Assembly: GCA_022695795.1 (NCBI GenBank) | Contig: MU404117.1 | Span: 186,001-250,000, forward strand | Source of the DNA: Biscogniauxia marginata | Taxonomy: Eukaryota > Ascomycota > Sordariomycetes > Xylariales > Xylariaceae | Direction: 5' to 3' | Length of the DNA stretch: 64,000 nucleotides | Notes under the pieces: model-generated | What the model saw: the letters and a program-made list of their open reading frames with translations, nothing else | Databases searched by the model: none | What the model was told of the DNA's origin: nothing | Translations under genes and position numbers: made by a program | Shown here: piece by piece, positions 47,136-59,120 of the stretch | Numbering within the stretch: the first letter of the stretch is position 1 | Layout of the letters: every line of letters starts with the position of its first letter

Positions 47136-48422
47136 ATGGCAGAGGACAAAATAGCAGAATTAGAGCGCAAACTCCTAGAGGCCAAGAACCACGCAATGGA
47201 GGAACGACGGCAACGAGAAGAAGCAGAGCAGCAGACTCGCTGCACAACACTGGTCGAGTACATCCAATACTGTCATGATCTACTTTTTACCAGATTCGCA
47301 GTCGAGACGAACAAGAGCCTCACATCGAAAGGATCGGTAACCAACCCACAAAACAAACTATGCCCAACACATTTAGTACCTTGGGTAGATTTCCTAGACC
47401 AGCAGAAAACAACCTTCGGAATACTCCACTCTACTTTTCCTGCTCAGATTGAGGCTTTTGAATCCCGTAATCTCTTACTTGGCCTTGGCGAGAGGATCTC
47501 CAAAAAGAAGATAGCAAACGAGAAAGATCTGGAGTATTTCCACCACATTGGTATAGAATATCCGGTAAAGTCAATTGTCGAGCGTCTTGCAGCCGAGGAT
47601 GCGGTCAGAGACGCGTTTAGTATCGGGAATGGCATCGTCTTCGAAACCCATCTAAGTGCCCTTAGGGATGTCAACGAAGAAGTGGTAGACCGACATGCCG
47701 CTCAATTGCCGCCAGTGACGCCAGGTCAACCTAGGCCGCATCCTAATGCAGATCTAGATCTTAATACACTCCGTCCGGATCAGATCTGTGTTTATAAGGA
47801 GGATGGAAATCCGGGAAGGCGGATTTTGGCCTATGTTATCGAGTATAAAGCTCCACACAAACTTACCTTGCCGCATCTTCGTCTCGGGCTTCGCCAAATG
47901 GATATATATAGGGAGGTTATCAACCGCCCTACAAAACCGACGGCAGCAGATTCAGAAGCATTATTTCGATATTACGCAGACTGGTTAGTGGCAGCTGTAG
48001 TCACGCAAACCTTTCATTACATGATACAAGGCGGACTCGAGTACGGATTCATGACGACAGGAGAGGCGATTGTCTTTCTCAAAATTGATTGGGCCGATCC
48101 AACCACCATTTATTACCACCTAGCCGAGCCCAAAGAGGAGGTACTCGCACATGGGGACAACCGCTATTATTGCACAGCCGTTAGTCAGATCCTAGCGTTC
48201 AGCCTTATAGCCCTCGGCTCGCCAGGACAACAACGTAGTCACGGGCAAAAGGAGCGTGCCGCAGCAGAGAAGCGCTTACGGAGATGGACTGTGGATTACA
48301 AGATAATCCTACAATCTACCAAAGCCGACGGACAGATGGTGCCACCGAGTACAATTGGGTACGTGCCTATAACATACAAGGAGGTAGATCGGTCGCCTCG
48401 CGTTGTTCGCGTAATAAAATAA
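47136..48422 (+). CDS. Coiled-coil protein of a fungal accessory family, probably truncated at its C-terminus
   Basis: One frame of 428 residues. The N-terminus is a charged coiled coil (MAEDKIAELERKLLEAKN...RRQREEAEQQ) followed by a conserved region: LVEYIQYCHDLLFTRFAVETNKSLTSKGS, CPTHLVPWVDFLDQQ, GNGIVFETH, LRPDQICVYKEDG, RILAYVIEYKAPHKLTLPHLRLGL, and MIQGGLEYGFMTTGEAIVFLKIDW. The pattern DQI(16)EYK resembles the D-(E/D)xK core of the restriction-endonuclease-like fold, which is an inference. As I recall, relatives continue after EVDRSPRV into a linker and a kinase-like domain. Here the frame ends five codons later (VRVIK, stop) exactly at the edge of the AT-rich block, so the rest seems lost. 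Function unknown. Confidence 0.7.
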   Translation: MAEDKIAELERKLLEAKNHAMEERRQREEAEQQTRCTTLVEYIQYCHDLLFTRFAVETNKSLTSKGSVTNPQNKLCPTHLVPWVDFLDQQKTTFGILHSTFPAQIEAFESRNLLLGLGERISKKKIANEKDLEYFHHIGIEYPVKSIVERLAAEDAVRDAFSIGNGIVFETHLSALRDVNEEVVDRHAAQLPPVTPGQPRPHPNADLDLNTLRPDQICVYKEDGNPGRRILAYVIEYKAPHKLTLPHLRLGLRQMDIYREVINRPTKPTAADSEALFRYYADWLVAAVVTQTFHYMIQGGLEYGFMTTGEAIVFLKIDWADPTTIYYHLAEPKEEVLAHGDNRYYCTAVSQILAFSLIALGSPGQQRSHGQKERAAAEKRLRRWTVDYKIILQSTKADGQMVPPSTIGYVPITYKEVDRSPRVVRVIK

Positions 48423-48767
48423 AATAAAACATATTAAAAAATATCAAATAAATACTTAAAAACGATTAATTATATAAAAATTTTTAATGTTAATAAATAT
48501 GTCGTAATAAATTAATAAATATAAATTAATAAATATAAATTTATTAATGAATTTAAAGTTTTTATTATAAATATAATTAATTAAAAAGTTTTAAATATTT
48601 TAAAATAAAATATTAATTTTAAATATAACGTATTTATAATAAGTGGCGGTTATTAACCATTTAAACTAAGCCTTGCCTTTTTAAAAGGGTGTTAAAATAT
48701 TAAAGACGCACTTAATATTTTTAAGTTAAGATATATAATACATGGATTTCCCAGGTTCGTAATTATA

Positions 48768-48994
48768 TTATATAAACAAATAAGCTATATAAACAAATAA
48801 GCTATATAAACAAATAAGCTATATAAACAAATAAGCTATATAAACAAATAAGCTATATAAACAAATAAGCTATATAAACAANNNNNNNNNNNNNNNNNNN
48901 NNNNNNNNNNNNNNNNNNNNNNNNNNNNNNNNNNNNNNNNNNNNNNNNNNNNNNNNNNNNNNNNNNNNNNNNNNNNNNNNAATAAGCTATATAA
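48768..48994. repeat. 17-bp tandem array interrupted by an assembly gap
   Basis: The unit TATATAAACAAATAAGC is repeated about six times up to 48881 with no variation and resumes as AATAAGCTATATAA directly after the gap, so the array spans the missing bases. Confidence 0.9.
48882..48980. other. Assembly gap (99 N)
   Basis: A run of 99 undetermined bases inside the tandem array, probably a repeat-collapse gap. Confidence 0.99.
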
Positions 48995-49799
48995 TATTCA
49001 AATTAATTAATAATAATTATTATTTAAATCGTTATTTTATTTTATATTTTAAAAATTAAAAACTTTTTTATATTAAATTTTTAATTTTTAATACGTAATT
49101 TAAGTTTATTAATTTATAAACAAGTAAGTTATATAAGTAAATAAGTTAGTTTTTATAATTTTTATAGTTTTAACTATTAAAAAATATTTACGTGGTATTA
49201 AAATTAATTAATTAATATTATTATTTAAATTATCTTTTTTATATTAAGTATTTAGTTTTTTAACACGTAATTTAAATTAATTAATTAATTATATTTTTTA
49301 AGTTAAACCCCTTTAAAATTAAAATAAATAATTAATAATAAATAAAATTAATTATAACTCCTCGAAATTTAAATTATTAAATACCTTTTTATTTATTATA
49401 TAAATATTATTAATTATATTTTTATTCGTTATATAAATATATATATTATATCGTTTTTATTTAGTTATTATTTTTTTTCGAGATTATTTATTATTATTAT
49501 TAATTATAATATTATTTCTTTTTTTATATTAAATACTTTTTATATTTATAATTATTTATTTTTAGTTTTATGTCGTTTATTAAAAATAAATAATCTTATT
49601 TTATAATAAAACTATTTTATATATTAATAATAAAATAGTTTTTATAAGTTAATTATAAATATTTATAATATTTATAAAAAACTTTTTTAATATTTTTTAA
49701 TTTTATTTATAATAAAATTAAATTATAATAATATCTCGCGAATTATTATAAATATTTTAACTTTTTAAAATACTTAATTTATATCGAAATCGAGAAAAG

Positions 49800-50218
49800 T
49801 GTGACGAACCTCCTTGTGTGTTCCTAATCAACTGACTTCACAGGTGAGTACGTACTAGGTTTTCTTGATTTAAAGGTAATAATAGGTTAAGATTAGTTCA
49901 ATAGATTTACAATATTATGTTCGTTAAAGAGGTTTCAAGGTACTCTTATTATAGTATCAAAAAGTGACTATAGTCTTAGATTAATAGCTAAAGAATAAAT
50001 AACTAAATACATAAGAAATCTCATCCTTTTTATACTTAATTTCCTCTTAGGACAATGCTTAATATCCTTAATTATTCTCTCTTATTCTTTGTGAGAGCCA
50101 CAAAAAATACAATTATTCTCTTTTATTCTCTGTAAGAGCAATAGAGAATGTTACTATAAGTCACGTGACCCTTATTTATATAACTATTTACCTTTTTAAC
50201 CCCTATTAATTCGTAATA
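49800..50218 (-). repeat. 3' LTR of Gypsy element 1
   Basis: 419 bases, the downstream LTR with respect to the element's minus-strand direction. It contains TCACGTGACC, an E-box-type palindrome, and two copies of an ATTCTCT...AGAGAAT subrepeat. Confidence 0.9.
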
Positions 50219-50233
50219 CTATTTCTTCTTTTT
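50219..50233 (-). other. Polypurine tract of Gypsy element 1
   Basis: On the minus strand this reads AAAAAGAAGAAATAG directly before the 3' LTR, the expected primer site for plus-strand DNA synthesis, confirming the orientation. Confidence 0.7.
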
Positions 50234-53200
50234 AACTTATTTTATTTTTAAAACGCTTTAAGTTAATATTCGTTATTCTTTACTATGTTTTTAAGAAAAA
50301 TAACTAAACGTTCTTAACTAGATTCGAAGAAGAGTTCTATTAAACATCGTCGTGAACTAGTTTTTATAATCGCTAAGTTTAGTTTCAAAGTTATACTTTG
50401 CTTTTGCTATTTCAATTAGGGCTTTACCTGTAAAATGTTAAAAAGCCGTAAAAAGTGTTAAAACTATATTAAAATAAACATTTTTTAATGTGACGGAAAT
50501 TGTATTTTTTTTAATTCTCTAAAAAATATTTATTTAGAAAAACTGCGTATTAATAAGGAAAAATATGCGGCTTTCGAGGAGTATCGATATATTCTTTAAA
50601 GCCTTTAAAAGCTCTTAATTTGTATGTCTCGTTTAAATTAATAATTCGAGTTTCTTCGCGAGCGGGAAGTAAAATTCGTTTAGTATAAACTTAAAAACTT
50701 AAATGAGCTAAAGAAGTAAGAGCTTTTTAAGGTAAAGTAATAACGTTTTAATAAAGAATAATAGCGCACGAAAAAATCGCTGCGTCAGTTTAAATCTAAG
50801 CAAGACGTGCTTGTTTCGAGGGTTTTCCCCTCTTTTGACTAGTCTTAACTAGATCACGACCCGGGTCCTCAAATCCCCTTAAGCGATCTGGGTTCTAACG
50901 GTGAAAGTTCTTAAGTTTATTTGTTAAATTCTTTAAATGCTTAAGTAGTTTTTAAATGTTTTTTTCGGGTAAGTAACTTTCTTATTTAATAAAATATTAT
51001 AATTAACTTTTAACTCGTTTTAAATTTAGTATCTTTTTTACTTTATACTTATTAAGGTTTTCTTTAAATTTTAATTAGTTTTTTAATATAACGTTATTTA
51101 GTGCTAGTTTTAAAAGCGAAATATGAAATATAAAATATATTTTAAATCCTTTTAATAGTATTAATTTATAATTAACTTTTAAAATAACCTTTTTAATTTT
51201 ATATAGTTTTAATTTCTTGAATTTAAGTTTTTCGTTAAGTCGCTTTATTTTAATTTAAAGTGTTTTTAATATTACGCCTTGTCGTTAGCGAAGTAAGTAA
51301 ACTATATCTCCTTTTTTAAGAATTGGTTCTTCGATTTTTTTATTATTATAATACTTTGTCATTTTGTTTTAAATAAACTATAATTCTTTTTATAGCCGTT
51401 ATTATACTGCTTAGACCTTTTCGGATAGTACTTTTACTCTCGAGGCCTCTATTTCGACTCTTGGTGCTTTTATGAGTTTAATCGATTATTTTTAAACTTC
51501 CGCTTTTTGCCCGTACACTGCCTCGTATAGTGACATTTTTATGTTTTCGTTAATCGAAGTGTTATATATTATTTAAGCTATTAATAGTAACTTTACTTAG
51601 TTATTTATTTTTTAGTTAATATAACTTCGTAAATATTATTTCATTATTTAGTTTAGTTTTTTTGTTTACTTGTTTATTTAAGGGTAATACGTTATAAACA
51701 ACTTTTATTTAATTCTTATTCGTTTTATTAAGCTAATTCAAAATTTTAACGTAAATAACTTGTTTTTATTTAAAATAACGCGTTTTAATAACCTATGTTT
51801 ATTAACGTACTTTTTTAAGAAGCTGAAAACTAATTATTTTATTATGCTTGATTTGTTAAATAGTAAAAAGTAGGCGTATTTCGTGAGTTTATTAACGATT
51901 ACCTATATGTTGTTATAAGGTACTTTTATAGTAAGATCTTTTAACTTTAAAAGTTTTACTACGAAGTCCCATATAATTATGTATCACGCCTTGTTAGGTA
52001 TTTAGGTTAGTTATAATAATCTATATAGTTTATGTCGTAATGCTTTAACCTTATTATAGATGTTATAATTCTTTATAATTCTTTTAATTGTTTATCGTAT
52101 TTCTAGAAAGTCGAATTCTTCTTGAAGTCGTTTTATTGTTTTGAAAATCCCTTGATGGCTATATAAAGGATATTTATGAAATTCTTTAACGAATTCGTTT
52201 TATACTCGTTTTAGTACGTATACCTTTTCCTTGTATAAAAGAAGTTCGTTATTAAATCCTTATTAAAACTGTAATTATTTTTCCTTTTAACTATAATTTT
52301 CTTTAAAACGTTATTTCCAGTTTTTTATGTTAATTCGCATGTAAATTAATATAACTAATCCGTCATTTTGTTACTTAAACATTTAAACATCTTTTTTATT
52401 GATTTTTAATTCATAATCTCCTTTTTTATTAAAAAGATCTACTTAAATATTTTCTTTTCCTTTAATATGCTGGATTTTAAAATTAAAATTAAATAAGAAA
52501 ATCATTTAACGCTCGTGTTTTTAATTAAGCGTTTATATTATCATGAATTATATAAGGTTTTTATAGTTTAAATAAATGTTAATAGGTTCCTTTGTTTTGC
52601 TAAGTTATAGTTCTTATTTTTCTAGTGCTTTAATGATTATTAATAGTTCCTTATTATAAATCTAATAATTCAATTTAGCACTATATAGTGCTTTAAATAG
52701 GTACGCGACTAGGTACTATTTCTTATTATCTTCTAGCTGCTTTAAGACTGCTTTAATGACGAAATCTAAGGCGTTTATCCTTAGTTATTTCTTTTTATTT
52801 TCGTTTAAAAGTTTATATATAACCTCACTAGTTATAACTTCCTTTAGTTATTAAAAAGCCTGTTTAGCTTCTTTAGTAAAATGGAAAACCTCTTTTGTTT
52901 TTGTTAAGATAATTAATTTCGTTAATGGTTTAGCGATACGCCTGAAATCTTTAATGAATTATTTAATATAGTTAACAAAACCAAGAAATGCGCGTACGTT
53001 TGTGACATTCTTAGGTTCTAGCTAATCCTTAACTACTACTATTTTTCCCTTTTAAATGCGGATTTCTCCTGGATTTATTATAAACCCTAAATAATCTAGT
53101 TTTTTGATATACTATTTATTTTTAGTCGAATAAACGAGTAAATTCGCTTTTTCCAGGGCTTTTAATACTTACTTTATATGTTTTTTATGCTTCTTCTCGT

Positions 53201-56200
53201 TTTTTAAATAAATTAAAATATCGTTTAAATAAACGAATACAAATTTATCCAGAAATTTACGAAGAATTATTATAATTATATGTTAAAATGTAGCGGGTGC
53301 GTTAATAAGTCCAAATAGCATAACCTTGTATTTATAATGTTTATATATTGTTTAGAAAGCTATATATTATTCGTGTTTTTTAGCCATTTTAATTATATAA
53401 TATCTATTGCGAAGGTTTAGTACTATGAAGATTTAGGCCTTACTAATTTATCCTTTTATAAGTTTTATTAATGGTAATAAATACCCGTTTTTTTTGGTTA
53501 TTTTATTAAGGTGTCGATAGTTAATTACTCGTCGCTATATTAAGTTTCCTTTTTTATTAACATGTTATTTCCCGTTTTTATTTATTTTAAGTACTATGAT
53601 TACCGGGTATCCTAATAAGGATTTTAACTCTTAAATATATCTTTTATCGAGATCCTCTTAGATCCTTTTTTATAATACTTTTTGTTTTTCTTAATTTATA
53701 AAATACACTGAGAATAATTTTAGTTGTTTTCCTTTTTTAAAGTGGATTTAGTGATCTTATTAATTATGTTTTAGTAATTCTTCTTTTGTTTTATTTCTAA
53801 ATAATTTATAGAAACGGAGGTATTTACGCGGTACTCTTTTTATTAGATCTTTAGGCTTGGTTACTCGAATTATATAAGCGATATATTTCGTTTTTATATC
53901 CGTTTCTCTAGAGTTATTTACGATACTTATCTCGTAACCCGTAATAATTAACTCCTTTTATTTTTAATTTTAATAAAGCGTGTTTATCTTGAAATTTATT
54001 TGTGAATTACTTTTTTTAAGCCAATTTATCCTTAGTATTATATCGTGATTTAATATATATATAATATCAAAAATGACTTACTCGAGGTGTCTTTAAATGG
54101 TTACCAAGAGAGGTATTGTTTCTCTTAACACTCTGCCATTCTCGTAACTAGATATATATCCTTCGAAGTTTTATAATTAGTATAGATTTTATTTATATAT
54201 TTATAGTATCTTGTTTTTTTAAGTTATTTCAATTGAGATATAGCTTCTATTTACTCTTAAGTTTATAAGGGCTTTATATTTCTTTTTATTATATTTAATT
54301 CTAGTTTTAATAATATTATCAAGTCCCGACTAGACTTTATATAAGGACTTGTTATTCATGGCTTCTCGCTGCCTTATTAGTAAGAGCCTTTATCGTTTTT
54401 TGGTTTTTTATATCCCTTCTTTTTTAGGTTTCTTTGAATTGCTATAACTTAAATACCTTTTTATTCTTAGGCTTTCATAAAAGCGTGTTTCTAGTAATTA
54501 TTATTTAGATAATCTCTTTAATTACTTTTTATATAGTAAGAAGTAAAAGGTTTATTCTTTATATAAAACTTTGCACATTAAAACTTTAATTCTTTTTTAA
54601 GAGCCTTTTTATAACTTAAATCTATTTTATTAACTCGGAATTTTTTAAAGTTTTAAATTATTTTCGAATAAAAAAAATAATTCTTAAATTTATTTATTAA
54701 GGGTATTTTAATATTTCCCCTTAAGTTTATATTAATTTTTAAAAGTTTTCCTTTTTTTTTAAAGTATGTTTTGATAATTTATTTATAGCCTCGTTTAGTC
54801 GCACATGTTTTCGTTTATTGCTTTATTAAGTGTTTTCTTATAAAGCCGAATAGATTAATGTCGTATTTAGTTCGTTCTTCGAGCCATTATAAAAGATGTA
54901 GTCCCTTTTATAATTCCTATAATTCTTCTTTAATCTCGTCTTTTTTGAAACCTGTTCCGAGCAAGTCGTGTACGTCGCATAGTACCGAGGTGTAATATAT
55001 GTAACCTTTAGCAATTACTTTGTTGCTTTTCTTGGAACCGGGGTGAAAATAACATGCTCAAAGAAAATGTAGCTATCGTGGGATGTTATCGCAAATATAC
55101 TCATTTTCTTTTATATCATTATTTTCTAGTTTTTAAAGATAGTAACCGGCTTTATTCTTAGAACTTTTATGTACTTAACAAGCGTCGTTAGTATAAAAGC
55201 TTTAATGTAACGATATATATTCCTTTAAGCTTTAATAAACATTATAACTATTATTTATATAAAACTTTTAGTTTAAGTTATTATATTGACTTTTTCCTTA
55301 GTAAGTTTCGCATTTATTATTATTATAATGGCTTTAATGTAAATTATTATGGTTTAACTTAATTCTTAAGTCGTATTTTAGTTTATAATTATCGCATTTA
55401 TATAGTAATTCGCCTTCGTTATATCTTTATTTGGCTTATTTTAATGTAAGATATTTTAAATACGAGTAGTCATTCTTTAAATAGTCTTTACGGTTAATTT
55501 AATAAGATCTATAAACTCCCTTTATAAAGGCCTCCTCGATTTTCTTTACTTTAATAGTGTTAATAATAAATACTTAGTTTACTTTTTTGTTGTTTTCGAA
55601 TTAAACCCTTACCTCGACGGCTCTTTTCTCGGGTTAAGAAATCCCTCTTATTCTTAGTTCCTATTTCTTAAAACTTCGACACTCGTTTTTATAATGTCCT
55701 TTCTTTTTATAATTAAAACACTTAATAATTAATTTATCTCATTTCTTTTATTCCTTTTAAATAACGTTGATTTTAATAGGGTTTAACTTGGTTTTAGTGC
55801 CTTTCCTGGTTTCGGCACCGCTTTTATGATTTCCTCTTTTTAGTTAATCGCCATTCCTTCGTTATACCGTCTTTTTCTTTTTAAGGTATCGTTTAAAGTT
55901 CTTATTATCGATAATAATTACCATTATAACGTAGTTATTAAACTTCCTTAAGTTCCTTTCTTTATATAAGTTTATTTTATATAACTTATTCTTTATATAA
56001 TTTTTTAATCCTTAATAAAATAAGTAATATAAGCTTTTAATAAATAATTATAACTAACTTGTAAGTTTTTTAAACTTAATAGCGTAGTTCGAAGCCTTTT
56101 TATCTTGTCGTAATTTATAAAATCGAGCTTCGGCTTATTACTTAAGGATTAAGTTGCCAAATATAGACTTAAGTTGTTTTTTAAACTCCTTATAATTTTT

Positions 56201-56867
56201 GAAGACTTTCTTTGTGTCTTTTTAAGCGTTTAATCCGTTTTCCAGATAATCCTTTAACACTGGTTAAAACCAGGTTAAGGCGGTTTCGGCAAGGAGTTGA
56301 GATACCGTAAAAACCTTTTATTCCTTAGTGGTAATTGTTTTATAATAAAACCGTAAATAGGTTCTAGTTTAAATTAAAAATCCCTTTAAATCGCTTAATT
56401 TATTATATTTACTAAATGTAATAAGTTTAAAACCCTTTATGTCGAGGATTGTTATATTGTTTTTGTCGTTTAAGTTATTAAGGTTATTATCGTTTAAGGG
56501 TGGTTTTAGTTACTTATCTCTAGGAGGTAGGGGTTATCTTGCTTATTTGTTTTCTTTTTTAGGTGTTTTTTCTTTCTCTTTTTCTTCTTCCTTAAATGAT
56601 TCTTTGTGTTGAGCTTCCGAGGTGTCCTCTTGTAACTCTTTTTTAACTACAATTATAATGAACTCTTATGTTGGTTTCTTTAAACCTTTTTGTTATATCA
56701 TAAAAAGACTTAAAGTTTTCGTTTAAAAACTTGTTAATTATTATTTTTTTATTTGTTTTTTTTCTTGTTACCCTTTGGTTTTAAGGAGCATATTTATCTT
56801 AAAATTATTCAATTAAAAATCCCTTCTCTTAAGCTAATGTTAAGCACTAATTAAAGAGCTATCAAAA
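50234..56867 (-). pseudogene. Degenerate gag-pol of Gypsy element 1
   Basis: Gag wording ALTWF-stop-PVLKDYLENG is read near 56225-56290. The CCHC knuckle (55679-55720) reads CFNYKKKGHYKNEC, with Tyr where the second Cys should be. Reverse transcriptase has the catalytic box as YLND at about 53220-53236, followed by VRAFLGFVNY and the RNase H start INALDFVIKAVLKQ. Stop codons interrupt all of these. Each change fits C:G to T:A mutation. Confidence 0.85.
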
Positions 56868-57327
56868 TATAACGAACCTCCCTATGTGTTTCTAGTTAAT
56901 TAACTTCACAAGTAAATACATACTAGGTTTTCTTGATTTAAAGGTAATAATAAGTTAAAATTAGTTTAATAAATTCATAATATTATGTTCGTCAAAAAGG
57001 TTTTAAGGTATTTTCATTATAATATCAAAGAGTAACTATAGTTTTAAATTAATAACTAGAGAATGAATAACTAAATACATAAAAAATCCCATCCCTTTTA
57101 TACTTAATTTCCTCCTGGGACAGTGCCTAACATTCTCAATCATTCTCTCTTATTTTCTGTAAAAGCCATAGAGAATACAATTATTCTTTCTTATTCTTCA
57201 TGAGAGCAATAAAGAATACAATCATTCTCTCTCATTCTCTGTGAGAGCAATAGAGAATGCTATTATAGGTCACGTGACCCTTGTTTACATGACCATTCAC
57301 CTTTCTAACCCCTGTTAGTTCGTAACA
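56868..57327 (-). repeat. 5' LTR of Gypsy element 1
   Basis: 460 bases, longer than its partner by 41 because it carries a third copy of the ATTCTCT...AGAGAAT subrepeat. It also has the TCACGTGACC palindrome. The element would be transcribed leftward from here. Confidence 0.9.
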
Positions 57328-57332
57328 AAAAG

Positions 57333-58702
57333 ATATACGCGCTTTTTATATAAAAAGTAATATAATAATAACCTTTTTTAAATTAAATTAATTTATATAT
57401 TTAAAGTAATTATTATAATAATAAATATTTTTATAAAATTAATTAAAAAATCTTTTTTATAACGTAATAATAATAACGTTTTATTAAAAATTTTAAATAA
57501 TTATTATATATCTTTTTTAAAATATTAAAATATATAAAGTTAAAAGTTATAATTTATATAATAAATAATTAAATATATAAAATGTAATAATATTAAGTTT
57601 TTTTTTTAATATTTTTCGAATTTTATAAAATAATAACTTTCATGATTATTTAAAATTAATAAGTATTTAAAGCTTTAACGTACCATATAAGCGAGTAAAC
57701 AAAATAAGCTCGCGAACAAAATGAATTCCTATATAAAATCGACTTTTTTGAAAATTTATAACTTTACGCGTAAAAATCGTAAAAATCTCGAATCTTTTTT
57801 TCTAGTTATATAACTATATAATTTAATTAAAATAAAAATCAAAAAAAATTTAATATTAAAAAACACGAAAAGAAAACGCGTAAAAACTAAAATTATAATA
57901 AAACGTATAAACCTTTTTATATATTTCTTTATATATATTTTTTTTGATTTGTTTTGATTTTTATTTTAATTAAATTATATAGTTATATAACTAGAAAAAA
58001 AGATTCGAGATTTTTCCGATTTTTACGCGTAAAGTTATAAATTTTCAAAAAAGTCGATTTTATATAGGAATTCATTTTGTTCGCGAGCTTATTTTGTTTA
58101 CTCGCTTATATGGTACGTTAAAGCTTTAAATACTTATTAATTTTAAATAATCACGAAAGTTATTATTTAATTATTATTTAACTTTTTATTTTTATTTTTT
58201 AATAATAATAAATTATTATAATATTATAAAACTAAATATTTTTTTAATTAATATAATAAATAATAATATAATAAAACTATTAATATTAATAATTTAAATA
58301 ATTATAATTTATTTTTAATTTCTTTATTAAGTTTATTAAAATCGTTTATATTGTTTTATATTTATTATTATTATATTATTTTAAATAATTATTTTAAGTA
58401 TAAACTTTATTTTGTTAAAATTATATATATTTTAAAATATTTTATATTTTATAATTATTTTACATATTAATTTAAACTATTTTCGATATATATTTAAATT
58501 TTTGTATAAGGCTTTTTAATAATCGATTTATTTATTTAAACACGTTTATAATGATTTTTGTCGCCACACGAAATTAAAAGTTTAGTTTTTTTTAACGTGT
58601 TTCGCGTCGCGTTTATATAATAAAAAGTTTATTATTATAATAATATATTAAACGATTTTTTTTTATAAAATATAAAATTTTAAATATTTAATTTTATAAT
58701 TA
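57333..58702. other. AT-rich, RIP-like DNA between the two Gypsy elements
   Basis: No coding sequence. It holds the palindrome listed separately and short TAATAATA wording elsewhere. Confidence 0.75.
57629..58167. repeat. 539-bp palindrome (possible fold-back or MITE-like element)
   Basis: Two inverted arms of 212 bases (57629-57840 and 57956-58167) differ by eye at only two positions: TCATGATT against TCGTGATT, and ATCGTAAAAATC against ATCGGAAAAATC. A 115-base spacer separates them. The arms still carry CG dinucleotides (ACGCG, CTCGCGAA), unlike the surrounding DNA. There is no reading frame, so it would have to be non-autonomous. No clear target duplication was seen. Confidence 0.85.
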
Positions 58703-59118
58703 TATAACGAACCTCTTTATATGTTACTAATTAACTTAACTTCACAAGTAAATACGTATTAGGTTTTCTTAATTTAAAAATAACAATAAATTAAAATTGA
58801 TTTAAGAGATTTATAATACTTTGTTCGTTAAAGAGATTTTAAAGTATTCTTATTATAATATTAAAAAGTGATTATAGTTTTAAATTAATAGTTAAAAAAC
58901 TAAAATGAATAATTAGATATATAAAAAACCTTAATTTATTTATATTTATTCTTCTTTTTCTACTATTAAGTAAATTATTAAATTATTAATCTCTTATTTA
59001 TGATTTATTAATCCATTAAATCTTTAGATGGCGTTCTTTTTTAATTAAACGTTTAACAGCGCTTTTCTAGTTATGTAACTCACACGTGACAAGAAAAAGA
59101 AAAGGAGGTTCGTAATAT
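58703..59118 (-). repeat. 3' LTR of Gypsy element 2
   Basis: 416 bases, starting TATAACGAACC and ending TTCGTAATA; it aligns with the two LTRs of element 1 in its first 250 bases and is more diverged in the rest. Confidence 0.85.
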
Positions 59119-59120
59119 CA

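Larger units (their letters stand above)
48423..49799. other. AT-rich, RIP-like DNA
   Basis: The composition falls abruptly to nearly pure A/T with TTAATAAT and TATAAAT wording in every frame. Nothing codes. It contains the 17-bp array and the assembly gap. Confidence 0.8.
49800..57327 (-). mobile_element. Ty3/Gypsy-type LTR retrotransposon, complete but RIP-mutated
   Basis: Direct LTRs bound the element (49800-50218 and 56868-57327). It is flanked by an identical 5-bp duplication AAAAG (49795-49799 and 57328-57332), which fixes both ends. The LTR ends are short inverted repeats (TGTGACGAAC / GTTCGTAACA). The coding strand is minus: reading that way gives gag (near 56.5-56.0 kb), a CCHC knuckle, reverse transcriptase, RNase H and integrase in Gypsy order. 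Stops at former Gln and Trp codons and G-to-A changes are frequent throughout, so it cannot make proteins. Insertion happened in DNA that was already, or has since become, AT-rich. Confidence 0.92.

Noticed and set aside
48768..48994. CRISPR-like array
   Set aside because: It is a head-to-tail tandem repeat without spacers, in a eukaryotic genome.
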